A stretch of DNA of 54,517 nucleotides from Tropicibacter naphthalenivorans (GTDB taxonomy: Bacteria; Pseudomonadota; Alphaproteobacteria; Rhodobacterales; Rhodobacteraceae): NCBI RefSeq assembly GCF_900176475.1, contig NZ_FWXX01000015.1, positions 1 to 54,517 on the forward strand. The letters run 5' to 3'. The translations under genes and the position numbers were made by a program. Shown here piece by piece: positions 16,296 to 24,403 of the stretch. The notes beneath the pieces were generated by a model. That model was not told the origin of the DNA. It did not search any database and saw nothing but the letters and a program-made list of their open reading frames with translations. Position 1 is the stretch's first letter, and each line of letters opens with the position of its first letter.

Positions 16296-17252
16296 TCAAC
16301 CTTCCGACCGGTCTTTTTGCCAGCGGTCGTGAAGCTCTGCGATCAGCGTGTCGGCGTTCTCTTCCATCCACTGATCGAATCCGTTTGCGGTCCGCGCCGG
16401 AACCGTGACCACCAGCCCCTTGCCCGTGCGCTTCATCTCGGCCACGGCGGTGCCATCGGCCCCCAGCAAGACCACCGGTTTGACCGGGGCAGGGGAGGGG
16501 GCGTTTTCCTTGGCGGCGGCGCAGTCGAACACCATCTCGAACCGCTCATCGCTGGGCAGCCGGGGGAACACGTCCGTCTCGGTCGCACGCAGGGCGCGGC
16601 GTTCGGCGTCAGGTTCGGCCATCATCTTGACCAGCGCGATCCAACGTTCCCGCCCGATGCTGGGGGCAGAGCCGATCAGCCGCAGGAAAGACAGCGGAAA
16701 GGCCGTGCCGACTTTCAGCATCCGGCTGACCATGGGCAAATCGATGCTCAGCGCCGAACAGATCGTCGGACGGTCATAGCCCGCCTCTTGCAGCTGCGCG
16801 GCAAAGCTCGCCTTTTCGATAAAGGACAGATCCTGCCGCGCGGTGTTTTCCTGGCCCTGGGCCATGACCAGCGCGTGATCGTCCAGCTGCCGGACCATCG
16901 CCTTGATCGGCAGACCCAGCTCGCGCAGCGCCTTGAGACGGCGACGCCCGTAGACAATCTCGTAGCGGCCATGGGTGCTGGGATGCGGACGCAACAAAAC
17001 GGGCACTTGCTGCCCGTAGACCTTGAGGCTCTCTTTGAGCTGCTCCTGCGCTGCGTCATCCAGACCAAGCCGGTCCTCAAAGCCCGCATCGTCGATCAGC
17101 TCGGCGTCGATCTCTTGAACCGCGTTCTCTTGAAGCTTGGACAAAGACGACTGAAGCGCCCCAACCGCGCCGCGCGGCATCATGCGCGCTTCGGCGGGTT
17201 TAGGACGGTCAGACTTGGACAAACCGGGCGATAAAATGCCTTTTCGTGCCAT
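16296..17252 (-). CDS. repB: partition protein RepB (ParB family)
   Basis: A 318-residue ParB-like centromere-binding protein. Seen: an N-terminal segment (MARKGILSPGL, typical of RepB) and a ParB/sulfiredoxin-like domain with YEIVYGRRRLKALRELGLPIKAMV and the GQENTARQDLSFIEKA box (about 95-150). The HTH region (about 155-200; DRPTICSALSIDLPMVSRMLKV) should contact parS. The ATG overlaps the repA stop by 1 bp (TGATG), so translation is coupled. Its most likely targets in this window are the 16-bp palindromes at 15021-15070. Confidence 0.93.
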   Translation of the reverse strand: MARKGILSPGLSKSDRPKPAEARMMPRGAVGALQSSLSKLQENAVQEIDAELIDDAGFEDRLGLDDAAQEQLKESLKVYGQQVPVLLRPHPSTHGRYEIVYGRRRLKALRELGLPIKAMVRQLDDHALVMAQGQENTARQDLSFIEKASFAAQLQEAGYDRPTICSALSIDLPMVSRMLKVGTAFPLSFLRLIGSAPSIGRERWIALVKMMAEPDAERRALRATETDVFPRLPSDERFEMVFDCAAAKENAPSPAPVKPVVLLGADGTAVAEMKRTGKGLVVTVPARTANGFDQWMEENADTLIAELHDRWQKDRSEG

Positions 17253-18427
17253 CAGCGACCCCATGCTTTCTGGATCAGGCTCTCTATCTCGTCATTGACA
17301 GAGTTGAGGCTGTCCACCGCGCGATCATAGGTGTTGCGGTTGAACTGTGACCGATCCACTTCATATAGTGTTTGATGCGTCAAACCGGCGTCAGAAATCG
17401 CCGTGGTTTTCAGAACCGGGGCGACCATGACCTCTTCGCCGAACAGTTGGCGCAAGAAGGCGACGACCTGCTGCTGCGGGCCATCGTTTGGCTCGTAGCG
17501 GTTGATCAGGAAACGCAAGAAATCGAACTCCATCTTGGCACCGGCGTCCGACACCACGTCCAAGAGGTCCGCGCTCATTTGCAGGAACTGCGACATCGAC
17601 GCGACGTCCAGCATGTTCGGCACGATGGTGATCAACACCCCGGTCGAGGCACAGAGCGCCGACATGGTCAGATAGCCCAACTGCGGCGGGCAGTCGAAAA
17701 TGATCACGTCGTATTGGTCTTCAACCTCGGCGAGACAGGCGGCCATCCGTTGGAAGAACGGTGGCTGGATGTTCGCCATCAGCGCCTGCGGCGTCTCGTG
17801 CTCGAACTCTTGCAGCATGAGCCCGCCGGGGGCGAGGTCGATGCCGGTAAAGAAGGTCTTTTGGATCACCGACGCCAGCGGCACCGGATCCTCGTAGCGG
17901 ATCGCGTCATAGATCGTCCCGCTTTGGAGAAAATCGTACTCGGGGCGATAGCCGAAGAGCGTGGTCAGCGACGCCTGCGGGTCGATGTCAACGCACAGCA
18001 CGCGATAGCCCTTGAGCGCCAGCCGCTGGGCGTTGTGGATCGACGAAGTCGTCTTGCCCGAGCCACCCTTGAAGTTCAGGAAGGACAGCACCTGCACAGA
18101 GTCGCCCTCGCGGCGACCTTTGAGGTAGGCGCCCTTGGTCTTGGCCGACGCCTCGAGCGTCTGGCGAATCTCCAGAAGGTCCGAGGCGGAATAGTGCCGC
18201 CGCCCGCCGGGTGTCATGTGCACGTCAGCGATTTTGCCATCAAAATGCAGCTTGCGCAGGAAGCTGGCGGAAATGCCCAGCAGCTCTGCCGCCTCGCCCG
18301 CCGAGAACAGCCGAAGCTCTTTTCTTGCGTCAGGCGCGAAAACCGTGTGCATATGGTCTTCGAGTGCCGACGCGAGGTTCTCCGCGTTCTGACGAACGCG
18401 TTCGTTGATGTGGATCTGTCCGGGCAT
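17252..18427 (-). CDS. repA: partition ATPase RepA (ParA family)
   Basis: A 391-residue ParA-type ATPase that, with RepB, segregates the replicon and represses its own operon. Seen: an N-terminal HTH domain (about 40-95) with FSAGEAAELLGISASFLRKL, and the deviant Walker A motif KGGSGKTT (120-127). VDIDPQAS follows as the A' motif and IIFDCPPQLG as Walker B. It is full length without defects. First gene of repABC; the promoter lies in the 290-bp AT-richer gap upstream, which also has DnaA boxes. Intact coding suggests a module still under selection. Confidence 0.94.
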   Translation of the reverse strand: MPGQIHINERVRQNAENLASALEDHMHTVFAPDARKELRLFSAGEAAELLGISASFLRKLHFDGKIADVHMTPGGRRHYSASDLLEIRQTLEASAKTKGAYLKGRREGDSVQVLSFLNFKGGSGKTTSSIHNAQRLALKGYRVLCVDIDPQASLTTLFGYRPEYDFLQSGTIYDAIRYEDPVPLASVIQKTFFTGIDLAPGGLMLQEFEHETPQALMANIQPPFFQRMAACLAEVEDQYDVIIFDCPPQLGYLTMSALCASTGVLITIVPNMLDVASMSQFLQMSADLLDVVSDAGAKMEFDFLRFLINRYEPNDGPQQQVVAFLRQLFGEEVMVAPVLKTTAISDAGLTHQTLYEVDRSQFNRNTYDRAVDSLNSVNDEIESLIQKAWGR

Positions 18428-18718
18428 TCAAGCCTCTTGCTCGCCGTTTTGTTGTAACGCTGTTTTTCGCCAACGCCTTATTTACCGTTTCTTTAAGCAA
18501 GCGCTGAAACGTTTGGCAACAGATTCGTGGGCAGGCTGTGGATGAAATCGGCACCACAGAGACCTTGAAATCGCGAAAATCGGCCCCAACGGGCGCGATA
18601 AGTCTTTAATATAAAATACAAAAATGACGAAAAACCGTCTGTGTCCCGGCGAAGAAAGAATTTTCCGAAAATCGCCGCGCCCTGTGGATAAATCAGCCGC
18701 CAAGGCGCGAATCGAGAA
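18428..18718. promoter_or_regulatory. repABC upstream region with DnaA boxes and AT-rich stretch
   Basis: No gene is seen. A perfect DnaA-box consensus (TGTGGATAA, reverse of TTATCCACA) lies at 18683-18691 and a one-mismatch copy (TGTGGATGA) at 18537-18545. Between them is an AT-rich run (18605-18635, with TTTAATATAAAATAC). On the minus strand TATATT near 18610 could serve as the repA -10 element. A role in repA transcription or in host-assisted initiation is inference. Confidence 0.5.
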
Positions 18719-19588
18719 TCAGAACCACTGCCCCGGTTCCATCAGCCCAAGGTCCAGCAACTGGCGCGAGTGCCATTCAAACGGGGTCGAGTTGTGCCAG
18801 CGAAAGCTGCGAATATCAAAGGTTGAACCGGGGTTGCGCTTCAACGCTTTAGCGGTGCGGAACGAGGCAATCGAAGCGGTCAGATTGTTGTGCCACGGGC
18901 AGGCGTAGGTGTTGTATTCCTCGTCGTTAAAGGTGTGATCGTCGCGCAATTCCAGCCCCGGCTTGGACAAAAACAGCCCGATCCGGTCGATCTTGCGCCG
19001 CTCGGCGGGCACGTGTTCCTCGTAGCGCCAGCGCAGCCCGCCAAAGAAATCCAGCTGCCGTTCCTTGGGGTGGTTGTGGTTTTCAGGATCGTTGCGCGCC
19101 AGCGCGTAATAGCCGGACCGGTCCATATGCGCATCGTCCAAGGACACCGCATTGGGGCAGCGGTCCAGATCTCCGGCATATAAATCAATGACATAGGTCA
19201 GCATGGCGTCGCGGCGTTCCTCGGCGTGAAAGGCCAACAGCTCGCCCACGGTGCGCGTCTCGCAGAACGGATAGAACAGGTATTCGGCGTTGTAGCAGTA
19301 ATACATCCAAATGTTCGGCGCGGCCTCGATCACCTTGTTGACGGCGGTCTGCACCGCGCCGTCGACGCGCATGTCGTAGGAAATGCGGTGAACCTTGTCC
19401 TCAAGATCGGCGGGCATCTCATACAGATCGTCCACGAAACACAGCACCGCGCGAAAGCCCGAGTGCCGCGTGTGCCGCAAGGTGGTGTCCAGTTCGACCT
19501 CATCCTCGGCAAAGACCATCGCAATCGGGCCTTTGACCAAGGCGTCCTGGCCGTTTTTCAGAAAATCATCGAGGTTCGTGTACTGCAT
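18719..19588 (-). CDS. glycosyltransferase family 2-like protein
   Basis: A 289-residue protein without signal peptide or membrane segments. The N-terminal half resembles the GT2-type nucleotide-diphospho-sugar fold (alternating strands FRAVLCFVDD, IAMVFAEDE), and the second half is rich in Trp, His and Asn (RSFRWHNSTPFEWHSRQLLDLGLMEPG). Homologues are, as I recall, common next to miaB in Rhodobacterales and labelled glycosyltransferase, but no clear DxD catalytic motif is visible, so the function is uncertain. The start at 19588 is set by the first ATG after the divergent region; a much longer open frame upstream is an antisense shadow of miaB. Divergent from miaB, 147 bp apart. Confidence 0.65.
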   Translation of the reverse strand: MQYTNLDDFLKNGQDALVKGPIAMVFAEDEVELDTTLRHTRHSGFRAVLCFVDDLYEMPADLEDKVHRISYDMRVDGAVQTAVNKVIEAAPNIWMYYCYNAEYLFYPFCETRTVGELLAFHAEERRDAMLTYVIDLYAGDLDRCPNAVSLDDAHMDRSGYYALARNDPENHNHPKERQLDFFGGLRWRYEEHVPAERRKIDRIGLFLSKPGLELRDDHTFNDEEYNTYACPWHNNLTASIASFRTAKALKRNPGSTFDIRSFRWHNSTPFEWHSRQLLDLGLMEPGQWF

Positions 19589-19735
19589 CGTCCGCCCTTT
19601 TTGGCGCAGAATCGGTGAAAAACTCGTGCATTGCAAGACAAGGGGATTCTGCGGTATCTGCCGCCTCTGACAGGACCGCCGGGTGGAGCGACCAATTGCC
19701 CACCCAGGCAGACGCAGCGCGACAGGACCGATCCC

Positions 19736-21058
19736 ATGAGCCAGCCGAAAAAGCTTTTCATCAAGACCTATGGGTGCCAGATGAACGTCTACGACTCCGA
19801 GCGTATGGCCGAGGCCATGGGCGGGCAGGGGTATGAGACCGTCGACAGCCCCGATGATGCGGACATGATCCTGCTGAACACCTGCCACATCCGCGAAAAG
19901 GCGGCGGAAAAGGTGTATTCGGAACTTGGGCGCTACAAGGGGCTCAAGGCGGAAAAGCCGGACCTCAAGATCGGCGTCGCCGGCTGCGTCGCGCAGGCCG
20001 AGGGCGAAGAGATCATGCGCCGCCAGCCGATGGTCGATCTGGTGGTCGGCCCGCAAAGCTATCACCGCCTGCCAGAGCTGACCGCCCGCACGCACAATGG
20101 CGCCAAGGCGATCGACACCGACTTCCCCGAGGAAGACAAGTTCGAGCACCTCAAATCCCGCCCCAAGGCCAAGCGCGGCCCGACCGCGTTCCTGACCGTT
20201 CAGGAAGGCTGCGACAAGTTCTGCGCGTTTTGCGTGGTGCCCTATACCCGCGGGGCCGAGGTCAGCCGCCCGGCGCAGCGCATCATGACAGAGGCGCGCG
20301 ATCTGGTCGAACGTGGCGTGCGTGAAATCACGCTGCTGGGCCAGAACGTGAACGCCTATCACGGCCATGACACTGGCCTCGCCGGTCTGATCCGCGAGCT
20401 GTCCACCATCGACGGGCTGGAGCGCATCCGTTTCACAACCTCGCACCCCAACGATATGGACGACGCCTTGATCGCGGCGCATGGCGAGTGTGAAAAGCTG
20501 ATGCCCTACCTGCACCTGCCCGTGCAGTCTGGATCGGACAAGATCCTCAAGCGGATGAACCGCAGCCACACCCGCGACCAGTATTTTGCGCTGATCGAAC
20601 GCCTGCGCGCCGCGCGCCCCGATCTGCACATGTCTGGCGACTTTATCGTCGGCTTCCCCGAAGAGACCGAAGAAGACTTCCGCGACACGCTCGATCTGAT
20701 CGAGCAGGTCAAATACGGCAGCGCGTTTTCCTTCAAATACTCGGAACGTCCGGGCACCCCGGCGGCAGAGCGCCCGCAAGTCCCCGAGGACGAAAAAGAC
20801 GACCGCTTGCAACGGCTCCAAGCCTTGCTCAAACGCCAGCAACAAGACCTGCAAGACGCCATGGTCGGGCGCGAGGTTTCGGTGCTGTTCGAGCGGGCAG
20901 GGCGCTTGCCCGGCCAGATGGTCGGCAAGTCCGAGTATCTGCACGCGGTCCATGTGACCGCCCCCGAAAACCAGGCCATTCAGCCCGGCGACCTGCTCAA
21001 AGTGCGAATCGAGTCGTCCGGCCCGAACTCGCTCTCCGGGGTATTAATAGGGCGTTAA
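19736..21058 (+). CDS. miaB: tRNA-2-methylthio-N6-dimethylallyladenosine synthase
   Basis: A 440-residue radical-SAM methylthiotransferase that adds the methylthio group to i6A37 in tRNAs. Domains in order: the UPF0004 domain with cluster cysteines Cys14, Cys50 and Cys84; the radical SAM domain with Cys159-x3-Cys163-x2-Cys166 (CDKFCAFC); and a C-terminal TRAM domain (about 375-440). The start at 19736 gives the canonical [13 protein letters not shown] opening. It begins the conserved chromosomal run leading to metK and trmB. No anomalies. Confidence 0.97.
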   Translation: MSQPKKLFIKTYGCQMNVYDSERMAEAMGGQGYETVDSPDDADMILLNTCHIREKAAEKVYSELGRYKGLKAEKPDLKIGVAGCVAQAEGEEIMRRQPMVDLVVGPQSYHRLPELTARTHNGAKAIDTDFPEEDKFEHLKSRPKAKRGPTAFLTVQEGCDKFCAFCVVPYTRGAEVSRPAQRIMTEARDLVERGVREITLLGQNVNAYHGHDTGLAGLIRELSTIDGLERIRFTTSHPNDMDDALIAAHGECEKLMPYLHLPVQSGSDKILKRMNRSHTRDQYFALIERLRAARPDLHMSGDFIVGFPEETEEDFRDTLDLIEQVKYGSAFSFKYSERPGTPAAERPQVPEDEKDDRLQRLQALLKRQQQDLQDAMVGREVSVLFERAGRLPGQMVGKSEYLHAVHVTAPENQAIQPGDLLKVRIESSGPNSLSGVLIGR

Positions 21059-21279
21059 TACGCCCCCCGAACCCCTTGGTTTAAAAAACTATCCTCGCTT
21101 ATCCACATGATTCACAAGGCGTTGCGAGAATTGTTTCCGATTCCGGCACAATAGCCGTTCCTTTTCGCTTCACACGCGAAGAGGAATTGCTAAAGTACTG
21201 ATTATAGTAAATTTGCGCGTGCCTCTGCCTTTTGATCGGGTACTCGCATGGGGGAAACACGAACCAAGGGACTGAGGCT

Positions 21280-21879
21280 GTGGCGACAAGCATCACCAAG
21301 GCCATCGGCGCATTTGCGCTGGCTGCTCTCGTAGGTCTGTCGGCGGTTGCGCCGGTGCAGGCAAACGAGGCAGGGCAGAATACACCTTTCATTTCTACAC
21401 AGAACACCCGCACCATTAAGGGTGAACAGTATATTCCCGGCATCTGGGTCGACCCCGATGGCTGCGAACACTGGGTCATGGATGACGGCGTCGAGGGCTA
21501 CATGAGCCCCCACGTCAACCGCAAGGGCATCCCGGTCTGCCGCCGGGGCAACACCTGCGGCGTGCTGAACACCGACCAGTATTTCGCCACCGACAGCTAC
21601 CGCATCTCGTCCGCCGGCCAGCAGCGCCTGCGCGAGTTCTTTGGCTCGACCTCGGCGATTGCCTTTGTGATCGCAGGGCACACCGACAGCCGCGCCTCGG
21701 ATGAGTACAACATGAAACTGTCGTACAACCGCGCTCTGGCCGTGGCCAGCGTGGCGAAATCCACCGGCGCGCGCATCACCGACGTGCGTGGCTATGGCGA
21801 GCGGATGCCGGTGGCGTCCAACGGCACCACGACCGGCATGGCCAAGAACCGCCGCGTCGAAATCATCTGCATTCGCTGA
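21280..21879 (+). CDS. exported OmpA-family protein with WxDPxGCxHW module
   Basis: A 199-residue protein with a GTG start (21280, preceded by GGGACTGAGG) and a signal peptide ending in APVQA-NEA. Next comes a roughly 35-residue module (about 62-96; IWVDPDGCEHWVMDDGVEGY...GIPVC). The C-terminal half is an OmpA-like peptidoglycan-binding domain (VIAGHTDSRASDEYN...LSYNRALAVASV...NRRVEI). It should sit in the periplasm bound to peptidoglycan. The module is repeated in the lipoprotein encoded 17 bp downstream, so the two are probably co-expressed and partner at the outer membrane. A DnaA-box sequence lies upstream at 21099. Confidence 0.85.
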   Translation: MATSITKAIGAFALAALVGLSAVAPVQANEAGQNTPFISTQNTRTIKGEQYIPGIWVDPDGCEHWVMDDGVEGYMSPHVNRKGIPVCRRGNTCGVLNTDQYFATDSYRISSAGQQRLREFFGSTSAIAFVIAGHTDSRASDEYNMKLSYNRALAVASVAKSTGARITDVRGYGERMPVASNGTTTGMAKNRRVEIICIR

Positions 21880-21896
21880 GTTAAGGGGCATTTGAC

Positions 21897-22220
21897 ATGA
21901 AACTGACCAAAATCGCCCTGATCGTCGCGGCCACCGCCGCCCTTGCGGGCTGTGAAACCGGCCTGACCGAAGGCACCTACGGCCCCGACAAATCCATCGA
22001 CCGCGGCATCGACGCCAAGGATCTCAGCCAGCTCAAGGCCGGCGTCTGGATCGACCCGAACGGTTGTGATCACTGGATCATCGACGACGGCGTCGAAGGC
22101 TACCTGTCCGCCCGTCTCGACAAATACGGCAAGCCGGTCTGCTCGGGCACCGCGCCTCCGACCATCGCCACCGGCGACTTCAAAGGCGGCTCGACCTCGA
22201 TCATCGGCGACCCGCTGTAA
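21897..22220 (+). CDS. small lipoprotein with WxDPxGCxHW module
   Basis: A 107-residue lipoprotein precursor. A signal peptide with lipobox LAGC (Cys19) is followed by a linker and a module (about 50-83; VWIDPNGCDHWIIDDGVEGY...GKPVC) nearly identical in pattern to that of the OmpA-family protein just upstream. The module has two conserved Cys that could form a disulfide. A Gly/Ser/Thr tail follows. It lies 17 bp after the OmpA gene and is followed by a strong terminator, so the two form one transcript. Function unknown. Confidence 0.85.
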   Translation: MKLTKIALIVAATAALAGCETGLTEGTYGPDKSIDRGIDAKDLSQLKAGVWIDPNGCDHWIIDDGVEGYLSARLDKYGKPVCSGTAPPTIATGDFKGGSTSIIGDPL

Positions 22221-22243
22221 ATCGCCAGGCCGTCCAAAATCTA

Positions 22244-22277
22244 AGCCCGCGCAAGTGCCTCTTGCGTGGGCTTTTTC
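22244..22277 (+). terminator. rho-independent terminator after the OmpA/lipoprotein pair
   Basis: A 12-bp stem (AGCCCGCGCAAG with CTTGCGTGGGCT, one G-U) encloses the loop TGCCT and is followed by five T. It lies 24 bp after the lipoprotein stop. Confidence 0.92.
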
Positions 22278-22407
22278 GTTTCATTTGCGTGACAATCGGG
22301 CAGATGGGCTTGCGTGACTTCCCTAGGAAAGGCACCATATCTAGAGGGCAGCCCGGTTGCCGCAAGGTGACGCGACTGCTCCAACCCTTCAGGCGCAGGA
22401 GAATTGC

Positions 22408-23388
22408 GTGAACACAGGCACCTTGACCCAGGCCATTCTCGAATTTCCCGACAACCGTTTGTTGATCGATCTCTGCGGTGAGTACGACCGCAACCTGACC
22501 GACATCGAAGCCCGAACCGGCGTGCAGATTCTCAGGCGCGGCAACCAGCTGGCGGTGCATGGCACCGACGAGGCGATTGCCGAAGCGACCGAGGTTCTCC
22601 AGCATCTCTATGAGCGTCTCGAACAGGGCCGCGAGGTCAGCCGCGGCGACATCGACCGCGAATTCCGCCTCAGCGATGACGCAGGCCAGGCCCCCGACGA
22701 ACAGCTCGACATGTTCGGCAGCGGCAAGGTCGAGATCAAGACCCGCAAAAAGCTGATCGAACCGCGCACCGACGCGCAAAAGGCCTACGTCAAAGCGCTG
22801 TTCGCCAACGAACTCGCCTTTGGCATCGGCCCGGCGGGCACCGGCAAGACCTACCTCGCCGTGGCTGTGGGCGTGAACATGCTGATCACTGGCCTCGTGG
22901 ACAAGATCATCCTCTGCCGCCCGGCTGTCGAAGCGGGCGAACGCCTCGGCTTCCTCCCCGGCACCCAAGAGGAAAAGGTCGATCCCTACATGCAGCCGCT
23001 TTACGACGCGCTCAACGACTTCCTCCCCGGCAAGCAACAGGCCAAGATGCGCGAAGAAAAGATCATCGAGATCGCGCCGCTGGCCTTCATGCGCGGGCGC
23101 ACCCTGTCCAACGCCTTCGTGGTGCTGGACGAGGCGCAGAACGCCACCACCATGCAGATGAAGATGTTCCTGACCCGTTTGGGCGAAGGCTCTCGCATGG
23201 TCATCACCGGCGACCGCACCCAGATCGACCTGCCGCGCGGCGTCCCTTCGGGTCTGGCCGACGCCGAACGCCTGCTGGGCAAGGTGGACGGCATCAGCTT
23301 CAACTACTTCACCGCCAAAGACGTGGTCCGCCACCCCCTTGTGGCCAAGATCATTGACGCGTATGAAAAGGATGTCGAACAATCCTAA
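22408..23388 (+). CDS. phoH: PhoH family ATPase/RNA-binding protein
   Basis: A 326-residue PhoH-like protein, a cytoplasmic P-loop ATPase linked to RNA metabolism and usually next to ybeY. Seen: a KH-like N-terminal segment (about 20-70), Walker A GPAGTGKT (141-148) and VVLDEAQNA (Walker B). The GTG start at 22408 is chosen because AGGAG lies 6 bases upstream. It stands in the conserved miaB-phoH-ybeY order, with one small membrane protein gene between phoH and ybeY. Confidence 0.93.
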   Translation: MNTGTLTQAILEFPDNRLLIDLCGEYDRNLTDIEARTGVQILRRGNQLAVHGTDEAIAEATEVLQHLYERLEQGREVSRGDIDREFRLSDDAGQAPDEQLDMFGSGKVEIKTRKKLIEPRTDAQKAYVKALFANELAFGIGPAGTGKTYLAVAVGVNMLITGLVDKIILCRPAVEAGERLGFLPGTQEEKVDPYMQPLYDALNDFLPGKQQAKMREEKIIEIAPLAFMRGRTLSNAFVVLDEAQNATTMQMKMFLTRLGEGSRMVITGDRTQIDLPRGVPSGLADAERLLGKVDGISFNYFTAKDVVRHPLVAKIIDAYEKDVEQS

Positions 23389-23406
23389 CGTGTAAATGGT
23401 GAAGCC

Positions 23407-23799
23407 GTGTCGAAATTCGCAGGGTACGGGGCCGCGGGCCTCAGCCTCCTCTGGGCCATCGTCCATACCTTTTTAGGCGGCCCGGAAATCGCCGCACCGC
23501 TGCTGGCGTCGGACCTCCCCCAAGTGGTCCGCGCCACGGCTTGGATGGTCTGGCACATGACCACCGGGGTGCTGTTCCTGCTGGCCTTGGGCTTTGCCTT
23601 GGCCACCTATCTTTCGGCACGATCCGCCCTCGTCACCCTCACGGCGCTGTCAGCCACCCTGATGTGCGCCGGGATCTTCGCGCTCTTCAAAACCGGCACG
23701 GATATCGCAACCCTCCCCCAAGCCCTGCTCTTCCTCCCGGTCCTGCTTCTGGGACTCGCGGCGATACGCCCGCTTGCTCCAGTTCGGACAATCGCGTAA
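23407..23799 (+). CDS. small integral membrane protein
   Basis: A 130-residue protein with a GTG start and four hydrophobic helices (about residues 5-24, 44-66, 70-92 and 100-118). No catalytic motif is seen. It starts 18 bp after phoH and is followed by ybeY 70 bp later, so it belongs to the same transcript. The function is unknown; the insertion between phoH and ybeY is local to this lineage as far as I can judge. Confidence 0.7.
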   Translation: MSKFAGYGAAGLSLLWAIVHTFLGGPEIAAPLLASDLPQVVRATAWMVWHMTTGVLFLLALGFALATYLSARSALVTLTALSATLMCAGIFALFKTGTDIATLPQALLFLPVLLLGLAAIRPLAPVRTIA

Positions 23800-23842
23800 C
23801 GCCCCGCCCAAGGCTTCTTTTCTTCAAAAATATCCTGGGGGT

Positions 23843-23860
23843 CCGGGGCAACGCCCCCGG
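23843..23860 (+). repeat. GC-rich hairpin in the ybeY leader
   Basis: CCGGGG and CCCCGG pair around a CAACGC loop, ending 9 bases before the ybeY ATG. The preceding stretch (TCTTCAAAAATATCCTGGGGG) resembles dispersed intergenic repeats seen in roseobacters; that is recollection, not a search. It is not followed by T and so is not a terminator. It could modulate ybeY translation. Confidence 0.4.
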
Positions 23861-23869
23861 GGTCAAAAC

Positions 23870-24403
23870 ATGCAAATCGACACGATCTATGAGGACGACC
23901 GCTGGCAAGCGGCAGATCTCGAAACCCTCGCGGAACCGGCCATCGCGCAGACCTTTGCGCAGCTCGGCCTTGACCCGGCGCCCTATGAAATCGCCATCCT
24001 CGCTTGCGATGACGCGCGCATCGCCGTGCTCAACGCCGAGTTTCGCGAAAAACCCACCCCCACCAACGTGCTCTCCTGGCCGTCCGAGGACCTCGCCGCC
24101 GACACCGATGGCGACACGCCCTATGCGCCCGAACCCGAGGACGATGAACACCACCTCGGCGACATCGCCATCTCATACGACACCTGCGCGCGCGAAGCGC
24201 AGGAGGCGCACAAGCCGTTTTCCGCCCATGTGACCCATTTGATCGTTCACGGAACGTTACATTTGCTGGGATATGACCATATCCGTGACGCAGATGCCAC
24301 GTTGATGGAAGGCTTGGAAACCGTCATACTTGGCAAATTGGGTCTACCGGACCCATATTCACAGGATCAAGGGCCCGATGGGCCGGCAACTGGTAAGGAT
24401 TGA
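23870..24403 (+). CDS. ybeY: endoribonuclease YbeY
   Basis: A 177-residue single-strand-specific endoribonuclease acting in rRNA maturation and quality control. The zinc site HGTLHLLGYDH (His-x3-His-x5-His, near 125-135) is intact. An acidic insertion (about 60-85) precedes HHLGDIAIS. The ATG at 23870 comes after a GC hairpin; no strong Shine-Dalgarno site is seen. The stop overlaps the ATG of the CBS-domain gene by one base. Confidence 0.95.
   Translation: MQIDTIYEDDRWQAADLETLAEPAIAQTFAQLGLDPAPYEIAILACDDARIAVLNAEFREKPTPTNVLSWPSEDLAADTDGDTPYAPEPEDDEHHLGDIAISYDTCAREAQEAHKPFSAHVTHLIVHGTLHLLGYDHIRDADATLMEGLETVILGKLGLPDPYSQDQGPDGPATGKD

Noticed and set aside
19589-20953. Upstream extension of the glycosyltransferase-like frame (to 744 codons)
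   Set aside because: The extension is antisense to miaB; only 18719-19588 has a protein-like sequence.
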